Positions 46,856 to 56,253 of a stretch of DNA of 64,000 nt are shown here, piece after piece. The notes below the pieces were generated by a model. That model saw only the letters and a program-made list of their open reading frames with translations, did no database searches and was not told the origin of the DNA. Numbering within the stretch: the first letter of the stretch is position 1; every line of letters starts with the position of its first letter. Location: positions 930,001 to 994,000 of the forward strand of contig NZ_CP102830.1 in NCBI RefSeq assembly GCF_024730785.1. The letters run 5' to 3'. The position numbers and the translations under genes are program-made. This DNA comes from Pseudomonas sp. LS44 (GTDB lineage Bacteria; Pseudomonadota; Gammaproteobacteria; Pseudomonadales; Pseudomonadaceae).

Positions 46856-47581
46856 ATGAATGAAGCTCAGCACTCCTCTCCGCCCTCGTTGAACCCAGCC
46901 GGCCAGTTCGACTTCTGGTGGCAGCACGACGGTGAGTGGGTGGAAGAGCCGAATCAGCGGCGCGGTGGCGAGAGCGGTGTGAAGCGCGTGCGCGCTCACG
47001 GCAGCCCCCTGCTTTACGCCAAACGTCAGGTTGGCCATACCTACCGCAGCCTGCGTTATCCGTTGGGGCGACCGACCGTATTACGTGAGCGCGACGCGCT
47101 GGCCGCTTGCCGGTTGCTCGGCGTGCCGGTGCCGAATGTGGTGTTTTGCGCCGCCCAGCAGGAGTCGGACAAGAGCTGGCGGGCGCTGTTGGTGACCGAG
47201 GCGCTGGATGGTTTCCAAGACATCGACTGCTGGTATGCCGGCGGCGGGCGGGAGCGCATCGGTGAAGCCCCGCACCAGGACTTGTTGCGGCATATCGGTG
47301 AAGTGCTGGCGCGCTTGCATCGGGGCCGCTGGCAGCACGGCTGCCTGTATTCCAAGCATGTATTCGTCCGCGTCACCGAACAGGCGGACCGTCCGCCGCA
47401 AATAGACGTAGCCCTGTTGGACCTGGAGAAAAGCCGCCGCCGCTTGAGCCGTCGACGTGCTGCGCTGCATGACATGCGCCAGCTGAGGCGCCATTCGTCG
47501 TGGAACGCGGCGGATTGGCAGCAACTCATCTACGGTTACCAAGCAGCGTATGGCAGCGCTATCAAAGGGTTGCAATCATGA
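46856..47581 (+). CDS. InaA/WapQ-like lipopolysaccharide kinase
   Basis: 241 aa from ATG 46856. Kinase-like (RIO/Kdo kinase) fold: substrate/nucleotide region with KRQVGHTYRSLRYPLGRPTVLRERDAL, catalytic loop-like HRGRWQHGCLYSKHVFV, and LLDLEKSRRRLSRRRAALHDM. InaA/WapQ proteins phosphorylate LPS core sugars. Expected to act with the preceding methyltransferase under ColR. ATGA overlap with the next small gene. Confidence 0.87.
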   Translation: MNEAQHSSPPSLNPAGQFDFWWQHDGEWVEEPNQRRGGESGVKRVRAHGSPLLYAKRQVGHTYRSLRYPLGRPTVLRERDALAACRLLGVPVPNVVFCAAQQESDKSWRALLVTEALDGFQDIDCWYAGGGRERIGEAPHQDLLRHIGEVLARLHRGRWQHGCLYSKHVFVRVTEQADRPPQIDVALLDLEKSRRRLSRRRAALHDMRQLRRHSSWNAADWQQLIYGYQAAYGSAIKGLQS

Positions 47582-47796
47582 AGCTAGAAATCGCTCGAGG
47601 TTTGTTCTTTGTCAGTGCGCTAGGCGTGGCTTCCTTGGCAGCAGCGGCTTGGCATGAGCCAGGCCCGCAGGTGCTCACCTCGGATCCTGAGCATTGCCCG
47701 TTGCCGCGAGGTCAGGCAGCGAAAGTCGTACAGCCGGATGGAGATCTGCTGCTGTTGTTATTCGGTCTCTCACAAGGATTGCGTGGGCAAAGCTGA
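47578..47796 (+). CDS. Small exported protein of unknown function (72 aa)
   Basis: Starts in a 4-nt overlap with the LPS-kinase stop, so it is coupled to the ColR-linked operon. N-terminal signal peptide (MKLEIARGLFFVSALGVASL), likely cut near residue 24; the mature part has one cysteine (Cys40) and a short leucine-rich hydrophobic run near the C-terminus. I do not recognise a family. Ends before the terminator, so it closes the operon. Confidence 0.72.
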   Translation: MKLEIARGLFFVSALGVASLAAAAWHEPGPQVLTSDPEHCPLPRGQAAKVVQPDGDLLLLLFGLSQGLRGQS

Positions 47797-47808
47797 TGCT
47801 TGTTAGCG

Positions 47809-47846
47809 CCAACAAAAAGCCTCGCCGATGCGGGGCTTTTTGTTGG
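47809..47846 (+). terminator. Strong bidirectional terminator closing the ColRS operon
   Basis: A 17-bp stem with one wobble: CCAACAAAAAGCCTCGC (47809-47825) and GCGGGGCTTTTTGTTGG (47830-47846), loop CGAT. T and A runs on both sides serve the small exported gene and the convergent mexW. Confidence 0.92.
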
Positions 47847-47853
47847 TGGTCAG

Positions 47854-50800
47854 TCAGCTCGGTTCGCTGACCGGCTGGCTGGTCTTGGCCGGCGCGCGGT
47901 CCGGGTGCGCCAGCAGGACGTATACGCAGGGCAGGACGAACAGGGTGAACAGGGTGCCCACCGACATGCCGGTGGCGATCACCAGGCCGATGTCGAAGCG
48001 GCTGACCGCACCGGCGCCGGTGGCGAGGATCAGCGGCACCATGCCGAAGACCATCGCCGCGGTGGTCATCAGTACCGGGCGTAGGCGGATCGCCGCAGCT
48101 TCCTCAATTGCCTCGCGCATGCCGCGGCCTTGGCGGCGCAGCTGGTTGGCGAACTCGACGATGAGGATGCCGTGCTTGCTGATCAGGCCGATCAGCGTGA
48201 CCAGGCCGACCTGGGTGTAGATGTTCATGCTCGACCAGCCGAGGAACAGCGGAATCAGCGCGCCGCAGATCGACAGCGGCACGGTGACCAGGATCACCAG
48301 CGGGTCGCGGAAGCTCTCGAACTGCGCGGCGAGGACTAGGAAGATCACCGCCAGGGCCAGGCCGAAGGTCACGTACAGCGCGTTGCCTTCGTTGACGAAC
48401 TGCCGCGAGGCGCCGGCGTAGTCGAAGGTGTAGCCGCTCGGTGCTTCCTCGCGGGCGATCTGCTGCACGGTGGCCAGCGCCTCGCCCTGGCTGACCATCG
48501 GGAAGCCGGAGATGATCGCCGAGTTGAGCTGCTGGAACTGGTTGAGCTGGCGCGGCCGCGCCTGCTCGCGCACGGTGATCAGCGTCGACAGCGGCAACAT
48601 CGCGCCGCTTTCGCTGCGCACGAAGTAGTTGTCCAGACGCGTCGGGCTGTTGCGGTAGGCGCGATCGACCTGGGCGATCACCTTGTAGCTGCGGCCGTCC
48701 ACGGTGAAGCGGTTGATCTCGCCTTCGCCGAGCAGGGTGGCCAGGGTGGCGCCCAGTTCGTCCATCGACACGCCGATCTGCGCGGCCTTGTCGCGGTCGA
48801 TATCGACGACGATCTCCGGCTTGTCGAAGGCCAGGTCGAGGTCGAGCACGGCGAACTTGTTGGTCGCCTGCGCGCGCTGTTTGATCCGCTCGGCGACCTG
48901 CAGCAGCGAGGCGTAGTCGCCGGAGCTGGTGACCACGAACTGGAACGGCAAGCCCTCACCAGTACCCGGCAGCGACGGTAGGCTGAAGACGAACACCTGC
49001 AGGCCGGGGATCTGGTTGGCGCGCTGCTGGAAGGCGTGCATCAGCTCCTTCTGGCTGCGCTCGCGCTCGCCCCAAGGCTTGAGCATCAGCCCGCCGATGC
49101 CTGACTGCACGCCGTTGAAACCGTTGATCTGGAACGCCGAGTCGTACTCGGGAAACTCGCTGAAGACCTTCTGGTACTGGTCGGTGTAGCGGTTCAGGTA
49201 ATCCAGGTTGGCGGTCTGCGGCGCGTTGGACATGATGAACAGGAAACTCTGGTCTTCGTCCGGCGCTAGCTCGCGCTGGGTGAACATCAGCAGCAGTGGA
49301 ATCAGGCCCAGAATGATCAGGGCGAACACATAGACCACCGGGCGGGTGTCCAGGGTGCGGTGCAGGGCGCTGCGGTAGCGCTGCTTGAGACGCTCGAACA
49401 GCAGGTCGAGGCGGTACGCCAGGCCGCTGGGGTTCTCTTCGTGGCGCAGCAGCTGCGAGCACATCATCGGCGACAGGGTCAGGGCGACGATACCGGAGAT
49501 GATCACCGCGCCCGCCAGGGTCAGGGCGAACTCGCGGAACAGCGCGCCGGTCAGGCCCTCGAGGAAGCCGATGGGGGCGTACACCGCGGCCAGGGTGATG
49601 GTCATCGCGATCACCGGCGTGGCGATCTCGCGGGCGCCGAGCAGGGCGGCGTCGAAGGGCTTCCTGCCCTCCTCGATGTGGCGGTGGATGTTCTCCACCA
49701 CGACGATGGCGTCGTCCACCACCAGGCCGATGGCCAGGACCATGGCCAGCAGGGTCAGCAGGTTGATCGAGTAGCCCATCAGCTGCATGAAGAACAGTAC
49801 GCCGATCATCGACAGCGGGATGGTCACCACCGGGATCAGCACCGAGCGGAACGCGCCGAGGAACAGGAACACCACGACGATGACGATCAGCACCGCTTCG
49901 GCGAGGGTCTTGATCACCTCGTCGATCGATTCCTGGATGAACAGCGTGCCGTCGTAGGCGATCGACATCTTCAGCGCCGGCGGCAGCTCGCTCTCGACCG
50001 ACGGCAGCTTGGCGCGCACTTCCTTGATCACGTCCAGCGGGTTGGAGGTCGGCGTGCCCTTGATGGCGATGTACACCGACGGGATGCTATTGAACGAGCT
50101 GACCGCGTCGTAGTTCTCCGCGCCCATCTCCACCCGCGCCACGTCGCCGATGCGCACGCGACGGTCGCCCTCGGTCTTCAGCGGGATCGCGGCGAAGGCC
50201 TCGGGGCTTTTCAGGTCGGTGCTGGCGTTGACGCTGCTGACCACCAGTTCGCCCTTCACCTCGCCGGCGGCGGAGAGGAAGTTGTACTTCTGCACCGCCT
50301 CGCGCACGTCGCCGGCGGTGATGCCGTGGGCGGCCATGCGCACTGGATCGAGCCACAGGCGCATGGCGAACTTCCGTGCACCCTGGACGTCTGCCTCAGC
50401 GATGCCCGGCAGGGTCGCCAGCTTGGGTTGCACCACGCGGGTCAGGTAGTCGGTGATCTGCTGGTAGTTCAGCTCCTTGCTGTGGAAGCTGATGTACATC
50501 AGCGCCGAGGCGTCGGCTGCCTGCTTCTCCAGCACCGGGTCTTCGGCTTCCTGGGGCAGCTGGCTCTTGACCTCGTTGGTCTTGGCCAGCAGCTCGGTGA
50601 ACAGGCGATCGGAGTTGGCGCCGACGCGCGCATAGAGCGAGATCACCGAGAAGTTCTGCCGACTGACCGAGGTCATGTAGTCGACGCCTTCGGCACTCGC
50701 CAGGCTCTGCTGCAGCGGCTGGGTGATGTAGCCCTGGATGGTCTCGGCGTTGGCCCCGGGGTAGGCGGTGGTCACCGTGATCAGGGCGTTTTCCATCTGC

Positions 50801-50913
50801 GGGTACTGGCGGATCACCAGGCTGTTGAAGGCCTGGATGCCGAGCAGGACGATCAGCAGGCTGACCACCGTCGCCAGCACCGGGCGACGGATGAACGGAT
50901 CGGTAAAAGCCAT
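47854..50913 (-). CDS. mexW: RND efflux transporter MexW
   Basis: Inner-membrane proton-driven drug pump of the HAE1 family. 1019 aa from ATG 50913 (AAGGA 7 nt upstream; a TTG at 50931 is rejected). N-terminal FIRRPVLATVVSLLIVLLG, two large periplasmic loops, about 12 membrane helices and the proton-relay DD pair (GLVVDDAIVVVENIHRH). The start sequence MAFTDPFIRRPVLATVV matches Pseudomonas MexW as remembered. No outer-membrane channel gene adjoins; MexVW in P. aeruginosa uses OprM encoded elsewhere. Confidence 0.9.
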   Translation of the reverse strand: MAFTDPFIRRPVLATVVSLLIVLLGIQAFNSLVIRQYPQMENALITVTTAYPGANAETIQGYITQPLQQSLASAEGVDYMTSVSRQNFSVISLYARVGANSDRLFTELLAKTNEVKSQLPQEAEDPVLEKQAADASALMYISFHSKELNYQQITDYLTRVVQPKLATLPGIAEADVQGARKFAMRLWLDPVRMAAHGITAGDVREAVQKYNFLSAAGEVKGELVVSSVNASTDLKSPEAFAAIPLKTEGDRRVRIGDVARVEMGAENYDAVSSFNSIPSVYIAIKGTPTSNPLDVIKEVRAKLPSVESELPPALKMSIAYDGTLFIQESIDEVIKTLAEAVLIVIVVVFLFLGAFRSVLIPVVTIPLSMIGVLFFMQLMGYSINLLTLLAMVLAIGLVVDDAIVVVENIHRHIEEGRKPFDAALLGAREIATPVIAMTITLAAVYAPIGFLEGLTGALFREFALTLAGAVIISGIVALTLSPMMCSQLLRHEENPSGLAYRLDLLFERLKQRYRSALHRTLDTRPVVYVFALIILGLIPLLLMFTQRELAPDEDQSFLFIMSNAPQTANLDYLNRYTDQYQKVFSEFPEYDSAFQINGFNGVQSGIGGLMLKPWGERERSQKELMHAFQQRANQIPGLQVFVFSLPSLPGTGEGLPFQFVVTSSGDYASLLQVAERIKQRAQATNKFAVLDLDLAFDKPEIVVDIDRDKAAQIGVSMDELGATLATLLGEGEINRFTVDGRSYKVIAQVDRAYRNSPTRLDNYFVRSESGAMLPLSTLITVREQARPRQLNQFQQLNSAIISGFPMVSQGEALATVQQIAREEAPSGYTFDYAGASRQFVNEGNALYVTFGLALAVIFLVLAAQFESFRDPLVILVTVPLSICGALIPLFLGWSSMNIYTQVGLVTLIGLISKHGILIVEFANQLRRQGRGMREAIEEAAAIRLRPVLMTTAAMVFGMVPLILATGAGAVSRFDIGLVIATGMSVGTLFTLFVLPCVYVLLAHPDRAPAKTSQPVSEPS

Positions 50914-50939
50914 GGTCGATTCCTTTTCCAACGCCCGGC

Positions 50940-52085
50940 TTAGCGGGCGCTGGCCTGGCTGGTGGTGCGGGCGGCGGGCTCGGCGACGATGCTGACGTGC
51001 GCGCCGTTATCCAGTTTGAGCTGGCCGGTGGTGACCACCTGCTGGCCGGCGGTCAGGCCCTTGAGCACCACCACCTCACCGTCGCGGCGCTCACCGGTTT
51101 CGACGAACACGCGCTTGGCCACCAGACGCGGCTGGCCCTGGTCATCGAGCTTGGCGCTGCCGTCGTCGTTCTTCTCGGCCTCGACGACGTAGATCGAGTT
51201 GCCGTACAGCGAGAAGGTCACCGCGGTTTCCGGCACCACCAACTGCGCTGCGCTGTTCGGCAGCAGCACGGTGAGGTTGGCGAACATGCCCGGCAACAGC
51301 TTCTCGCCCGGATTCGGCAGGGTCGCGCGAACCAGCACGTTGCGGGTGTTTTCGTCGACTTTCGGGTTGATTGCTAGAATTTCGCCGATGAACGTCTCGC
51401 CCGGGAAGGCCGCGACGCCGAGCTGGACGCGCTGGCCGATCTGCAGCTTGGGCACCGCCTGCTCGGGCAGGAAGAAGTCGACATACAGGGTCGAGAGATC
51501 CTGCAAGGTAGCGATGGTGGTGCCCGAGTCTAGGTAGTCGCCCACGTCGATCTGGCGGATGCCGATGGTGCCGGCGAACGGCGCGAGGATGCGTTTCTTG
51601 CCGAGCAGTGCCTTGAGCTGCGCGACCCGCCCGCTGTTCTGCTGGAGCTGCGAGGCGAGGCGATCGAAATCGCTCTTGGAGATCATCTGCCGGCTGATCA
51701 GGCTGCGGCCTCGCTCGAATTCGACGCGGGCGAGGTTCAGCTCAGCTTCGGCGGATTCCAGCGAGGCCTGCTCGACCGCGCCGTCCATCTGGATCAGTGG
51801 CTGGTGGGCGGCGACATGTTCGCCGGAGCGGAACAGCACATCACGCACGGTGCCGCTGACTTCGACGGTGAGGTCGACGCCCTGCGAGGCCTTGAGCGTA
51901 CCGATGGCTGGCAGGCGCTCCTGCCACTGGCGCTGCTCGGCGATCGCCGCCGAGACGCTGATCGGTGGCTGAGGCGCGGAGAATTGTTTGATCTGTTCGC
52001 GGATCGAGAAGGCTTTGTAGCCGGCCAGGAGTAGCACCACGACGAGCACAACCCCCAGCATGGCGAGCATGCGGCGGAGCAACAT
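50940..52085 (-). CDS. mexV: RND efflux membrane-fusion protein MexV
   Basis: Periplasmic adaptor coupling MexW to an outer-membrane channel. 381 aa from ATG 52085. N-terminal membrane anchor (LAMLGVVLVVVLLLAGYKAF), lipoyl/barrel-sandwich halves (LTVEVSGTVRDVLFRSGEHV and KRILAPFAGTIGIRQIDVGD), an alpha hairpin between them, then the beta-barrel. Cotranscribed with mexW, 26 nt away. An open frame extends to 52163 but has no Shine-Dalgarno. Confidence 0.9.
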   Translation of the reverse strand: MLLRRMLAMLGVVLVVVLLLAGYKAFSIREQIKQFSAPQPPISVSAAIAEQRQWQERLPAIGTLKASQGVDLTVEVSGTVRDVLFRSGEHVAAHQPLIQMDGAVEQASLESAEAELNLARVEFERGRSLISRQMISKSDFDRLASQLQQNSGRVAQLKALLGKKRILAPFAGTIGIRQIDVGDYLDSGTTIATLQDLSTLYVDFFLPEQAVPKLQIGQRVQLGVAAFPGETFIGEILAINPKVDENTRNVLVRATLPNPGEKLLPGMFANLTVLLPNSAAQLVVPETAVTFSLYGNSIYVVEAEKNDDGSAKLDDQGQPRLVAKRVFVETGERRDGEVVVLKGLTAGQQVVTTGQLKLDNGAHVSIVAEPAARTTSQASAR

Positions 52086-52134
52086 ATTCCGGTTCCTTGG
52101 CAGGTAATGAGGGCCTGGGAATAGGCGGGCATGC

Positions 52135-52163
52135 ACCTTAGTCCCAGGAGCCAGGCAAGTCAA
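52135..52163 (-). promoter_or_regulatory. Probable mexVW promoter
   Basis: On the minus strand TTGACT (complement of 52158-52163) and TAAGGT (complement of 52135-52140) are 17 bp apart, about 50 nt before the mexV start. The -10 is weak. A short palindrome TGGCAA/TTGCCA near 52185 lies just upstream and could be an operator. The rest of the 226-bp gap (52086-52311) shows nothing else. Confidence 0.45.
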
Positions 52164-52311
52164 AGGCGAGGCATGGCAAAAAGTTGCCAGCCGTTCTGGC
52201 GCCGGGATACACCTCTGATTCGGCGAATTTCACCGCAAATGCTGCGCTTTTTAATCGGCGATTGGAATGCCGGCATTAATGGCGCCTCCTGTCCCGTTTC
52301 AGCTGGCAGAG

Positions 52312-53943
52312 TCAGGCGCTGAGGCGCTGGGTCACGCTGCTCAACTGGCCGGAGAGACCGTGCAATTCCTGGCTGGAATGCTGGGTGCGGCGCAGCTGTT
52401 CTTCATTACTGGTGGCAATGGCGGTGATCTCGGTGAGGTTGCGCGAGATGTCCTCGGCCACCGAGGTTTGCTCTTCGGCGGCGGTGGCAATTTGCCGGTT
52501 CATGTCGCGAATCGCCTCAACCGCGGTGGTGATGCGTTGGAGCATGGCGCCAGCCTCCATGACCTGGGTCACGCCCTGTTCGCTGCGGCTCTGGCCGCTT
52601 TCGATGGCACGCACCGCGTTGACTGCGCCGTTCTGCACGGTGTCGATGATTTGATTGATCTCGGCAGTGGACTCGGCCGTGCGCTGCGCCAGGTGACGCA
52701 CCTCATCGGCGACCACGGCGAAGCCGCGGCCTTGCTCACCGGCCCGGGCGGCCTCGATGGCGGCGTTGAGGGCCAGCAGGTTGGTCTGTTCGGCGATGCC
52801 GCGGATCACTTCCAGGACCTTGCCGATGCGGCCGCTGTCGCTCTCCAGTTGGCGGATTACCTCGGCAGTGTTGGCGATCTCGCCGCGCATGCCGGTGATG
52901 GTGTGGATCGTGGCCTGCATGACCTGTTCGCCCTGTTGTGCCGAGTGGTCGGCGTCGTCGGCGGCGCGTGCAGCCTCAGCGGCATGCCGGGCCACTTCCT
53001 GCGCGGTGGCGGACATTTCATGCATCGCCGTGGCGACTTGATCGGTGCGCGAAAACTGCTCGCGGGTGCCCTGGGCCATCAGGGTGGCGATCGCATTGAG
53101 CTCGCCGCTGGTGGTGTCCAACTCGCCCGTGCTGTGTTTCAGGCGGCTGAAGGTGTCGGCGAGGAAGTCGCGCAGGGTGTTGGCCGCAGCGGCCAGGCGG
53201 CCCAGTTCGTCACGGCGGCTGCTATCGACCGGCTGACCGAATTTGCCCTGGCTGAGGCGCGCGATGTGTTCGATCAGGTCGCGGATCGGTGCGATCAGCT
53301 GGCGGTTGACCAACCACTGGCTGAACATGCCGATCACCAGGCTGGCGGCCAGCAAGATGATCACGCCCCAGGTCAGCGTGCGGTCGGCGCTGGCGCTGAT
53401 GGCCGTGGACTGTTCAGCGCTGCGCTTGTGCAGCTCGGCGACCAGCGCGCTCATCTGCTCGCTGGCAGCGCGGTCGATGCCCTTGACCGCCGCATCACCG
53501 GCCACCGGATCGGCGTCCGCGGTGATAAACGCCTGCCGGCCCAGACGGTAGGCGGCGCCGAGTCGCTGGTGCTCATCGCTGAGGTGTTCAACCTGGGCTT
53601 TCAGTGTCGCGTCGTCATGTTCGTTGGCTTCGGCGAGCAGCTTGTCGAGCGTGGCTTGTACCTTGCGTTCCTGGGCCTCGAATTGGCCCCAGTATTTTTC
53701 CTGGGCAGCGGGGTCGGTACCGCGCAGCAACAGGTTTTTCCACTCCTGCACCTGACCTTTGAATTCGACGTTGGCCACATCTACTAGGCCGGAGGCTTCA
53801 ATCGGCCCAGTGATGAGGTTGCGATAGGCGTGGATGGAGCCGGACAGGAAGGAGAAGCAGGCCAGGGCCGTGAGCAGAATCAGCAGCAGACTGCCGCCAA
53901 GGAGGGCGAGAATCTGGCCGCGCAGGGAGTGTTTCAGGGACAT
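52312..53943 (-). CDS. Methyl-accepting chemotaxis protein
   Basis: 543 aa from ATG 53943. Membrane helix about 10-32, a periplasmic helical sensor of about 155 residues, second helix near 188-208, HAMP, then the cytoplasmic signalling hairpin with the invariant tip [20 protein letters not shown] and [19 protein letters not shown]. Ligand not deducible: the sensor is a four-helix-bundle type with no recognisable pocket. Not clearly operonic with either neighbour. Confidence 0.93.
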   Translation of the reverse strand: MSLKHSLRGQILALLGGSLLLILLTALACFSFLSGSIHAYRNLITGPIEASGLVDVANVEFKGQVQEWKNLLLRGTDPAAQEKYWGQFEAQERKVQATLDKLLAEANEHDDATLKAQVEHLSDEHQRLGAAYRLGRQAFITADADPVAGDAAVKGIDRAASEQMSALVAELHKRSAEQSTAISASADRTLTWGVIILLAASLVIGMFSQWLVNRQLIAPIRDLIEHIARLSQGKFGQPVDSSRRDELGRLAAAANTLRDFLADTFSRLKHSTGELDTTSGELNAIATLMAQGTREQFSRTDQVATAMHEMSATAQEVARHAAEAARAADDADHSAQQGEQVMQATIHTITGMRGEIANTAEVIRQLESDSGRIGKVLEVIRGIAEQTNLLALNAAIEAARAGEQGRGFAVVADEVRHLAQRTAESTAEINQIIDTVQNGAVNAVRAIESGQSRSEQGVTQVMEAGAMLQRITTAVEAIRDMNRQIATAAEEQTSVAEDISRNLTEITAIATSNEEQLRRTQHSSQELHGLSGQLSSVTQRLSA

Positions 53944-54066
53944 TGTCGGGCGCCTCGGGAGACCAAGAGGGGGAAGAGTCCCCATTGATCGGCCGCATGC
54001 GGCGCCACTTGAGCGCCGATGGTCGGTAAGTTGCGAGGCGATTGGCGAGGTCCCGCTATGCGTGAT

Positions 54067-55161
54067 TCAGGCCAGATGCAGGTGGTTGTCCCACAACCCA
54101 GGCGGCAGTTGCAGCGGGCGCATGGCGATTTGCTCGGCGCGGCAGTCGTACAGGCGGCAGCGGCCTTGGCCCGAGGTAACCACGAAGCCGTCCGGCACCG
54201 CGCCGACGCCGGCGCAGTCGGGCAGCGGCGCATCGAGGCGCACGGCGCCGCTGTCCAGATCCCAGATAAAGAAGCGGTTGCCGCGTGGCGCGGTCAGGGC
54301 CACCAGGCGCAGGTCGTTGTGGATCGCCACGCTGGCGGTGTACTGGTTCATCGCCTGGCGTTGCTCGGCACCCAGCGGGAACGCTGCGAACGCTTGTCCG
54401 GGACGTTTGATCGCCAGCAGCTCGGCCGGCTCGTGAGCATCGCCCATGAACTGCTGGCCGGCGACGATGGTGCCGTCGGCGGCGATCGCCAGGTGGCGGA
54501 TGCTGTTCATCTGCTGCGCCAGGGTTTCCTTGGAGATCAGCCGGCCGTCGCGCTGCATCAGCACCAGGCTCGGTTGCATGGCGTCGAGGTTCATCTCCAC
54601 ACGGCTTTCCGCTTCGGTGCGAATCCCGCCATTGGCGACTACCAGAGTTTCGCCGTCGGGCAGCCAGCTGACTTGGTGGGGACCCAGGCCGTGGGTGCTC
54701 AGTTCGCCATGGTGGCTCAGGTGTTCGCCGTCGAAACGGTAGACGCCGAGCAGACCGCGGCCGGGGTCGCGGGTGTCGTTTTCGGTGGCGTACAGCCACT
54801 CGCCGTCACCGTGGAAGACCGCATGGCCGTAGAAATGCCGATCAGTCTGCGCCTCGACAGTCTGCAGCAGGCGCCCGTCGCGCAGGTCGATCAGATAGCT
54901 CTGCGTGCCCGGCCGCCGCGCGACGAACAGGGCGATGGGCTGCTGGGGATGCTCGACGATGTCATGGCAGCGCTGCGCGACGGGGGTGGCGAACACTTGG
55001 CTGCCGTCCAGCCGGTAGCCGACTGCATAGTGACGGCCATCGGCATCGTCGCGGGCCGAGAGCAGCAGCGGCTCAGCGCCGCGCCGGCTGAAGGTCCAGC
55101 CGCCGAGGCTGACGGCGCCCAACAGCGCACTGCCCAGCGCAAGCACATGACGGCGTAGCAT
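54067..55161 (-). CDS. DUF1513 periplasmic protein (last gene of imelysin operon)
   Basis: 364 aa. N-terminal export signal with two arginines (MLRRHVLALGSALLGAVSLGG) then a WD/NHL-like repeat protein (LATENDTRDPGRGLLGVYRFDGE, GLGPHQVSWLPDGETLVVANGG) forming a likely seven-bladed propeller. DUF1513 genes accompany imelysin genes in Pseudomonas, suggesting a role in the same iron-linked system; the specific function is unknown. 14 nt after the second imelysin gene. Confidence 0.85.
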   Translation of the reverse strand: MLRRHVLALGSALLGAVSLGGWTFSRRGAEPLLLSARDDADGRHYAVGYRLDGSQVFATPVAQRCHDIVEHPQQPIALFVARRPGTQSYLIDLRDGRLLQTVEAQTDRHFYGHAVFHGDGEWLYATENDTRDPGRGLLGVYRFDGEHLSHHGELSTHGLGPHQVSWLPDGETLVVANGGIRTEAESRVEMNLDAMQPSLVLMQRDGRLISKETLAQQMNSIRHLAIAADGTIVAGQQFMGDAHEPAELLAIKRPGQAFAAFPLGAEQRQAMNQYTASVAIHNDLRLVALTAPRGNRFFIWDLDSGAVRLDAPLPDCAGVGAVPDGFVVTSGQGRCRLYDCRAEQIAMRPLQLPPGLWDNHLHLA

Positions 55162-55175
55162 GCTCAGCTCCTCCC

Positions 55176-56240
55176 TCAGTCGCCATCGTTGGCGTTGAAG
55201 CCCAACTGCACGCCGAGGGCCTTGGCTAGCTCGGATTCTTGCAGGCGATGCACGCGGTTGAGGCTGTCGTAGAAGTCGCCGAGCTGCTGACGTCCTTGCT
55301 CGCTGGCGAGCAGTTCGCCGAGCGGCGGTTGCAGGGCGGCGAGTTTCTGCTGCGCTTCGGCATAGGCGGCGTCGATGCGCTCGGCGAGGGCTTTTTGCTC
55401 GTCGCCGAGCAGGCCGCGCAGACCATGCTGGTCAACGCCCTGCCACAGCGCCTGGGCGCTGGCCAGGCTGGCGGCGAGGTTGGCCAGCGACGCCTGACTG
55501 CGCCAGGCATCGGCTTGCAACGGTTGCGGGATGCCCTTGCTCAGGCGCCCGAGCGGGGTGCCGAGCTTTTTCTTCAGGGTGTCCAGGGCGGTGACCTGCA
55601 CGCGCAGCAACTCGGCGATTGCCTCGTGCGAGTCGGCGTAGCGCGGGTTGGGGAATTTGCTCAGCTGGGCGAGCATGCCGTCCTTGGTGTTCCAGCTGGC
55701 GAGGATCTCTTCGGCCAGGGTTTGCTGGCGCGCACCGATGGCCTGCAACAGCGGGCAGTAGCGGGCTTTCTGCGCGCTGTCGGCCAGGTCGATATTGCTG
55801 TCGAAGAGGATGTACTCGTAGGCAGACAGGCCTTGCACGACCACGCTGGCCTTGGTCAGCGCCGCGGCGTCGATCTGCGGCTGAGTCTTGACCAGTTGCT
55901 CGACCTGGCGGCCGACCAGGTTCTTCTTGTCCGGCCAGAACTGCACCTGCCAGGCGCGGTTGCCTTCGGCCAGCGGGCCGATCAGCAGCGGCTGCAACTC
56001 GGCCCAGGCCCTTTGTGCACCCTGGAAGTCGGCGCGTGCCTTGGCCAGATCTTCTTGGCCGGAACAGAACGCCAGCGCGCTCTTGGCCAGCTGGCGGTCG
56101 GCTTCGACCCAGCGGCTGTAGCTTGGCAGGATCACTTGCTGAGCGAGCGCGGCGGAAGTCTGCGCATGCTGGTCCTGCGGTGAGCAGGCGCCGAGGGCGA
56201 GGGCGGCGAGACTGGTGAACAAGAGTTTCGGGCGAAACAT
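55176..56240 (-). CDS. Imelysin-family lipoprotein (second copy, degenerate metal motif)
   Basis: 354 aa from ATG 56240. Lipoprotein signal with LGAC lipobox (Cys19). Imelysin (peptidase M75-like) helical repeats. The family's GxHxxE motif reads GLSAYE at residues 137-142, with Ser139 in place of the histidine, so metal binding at this site is doubtful. Paralogue of IcmP, which keeps the histidine. 13 nt after the di-heme gene. Confidence 0.87.
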   Translation of the reverse strand: MFRPKLLFTSLAALALGACSPQDQHAQTSAALAQQVILPSYSRWVEADRQLAKSALAFCSGQEDLAKARADFQGAQRAWAELQPLLIGPLAEGNRAWQVQFWPDKKNLVGRQVEQLVKTQPQIDAAALTKASVVVQGLSAYEYILFDSNIDLADSAQKARYCPLLQAIGARQQTLAEEILASWNTKDGMLAQLSKFPNPRYADSHEAIAELLRVQVTALDTLKKKLGTPLGRLSKGIPQPLQADAWRSQASLANLAASLASAQALWQGVDQHGLRGLLGDEQKALAERIDAAYAEAQQKLAALQPPLGELLASEQGRQQLGDFYDSLNRVHRLQESELAKALGVQLGFNANDGD

Positions 56241-56253
56241 GCGCAAGCTCCTT

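Noticed and set aside
49360..50943. Plus-strand open frame of 527 codons opposite mexW
   Set aside because: Histidine/aspartate/glutamine-rich low-complexity translation mirroring the mexW codons; mexW is clearly the coding strand.
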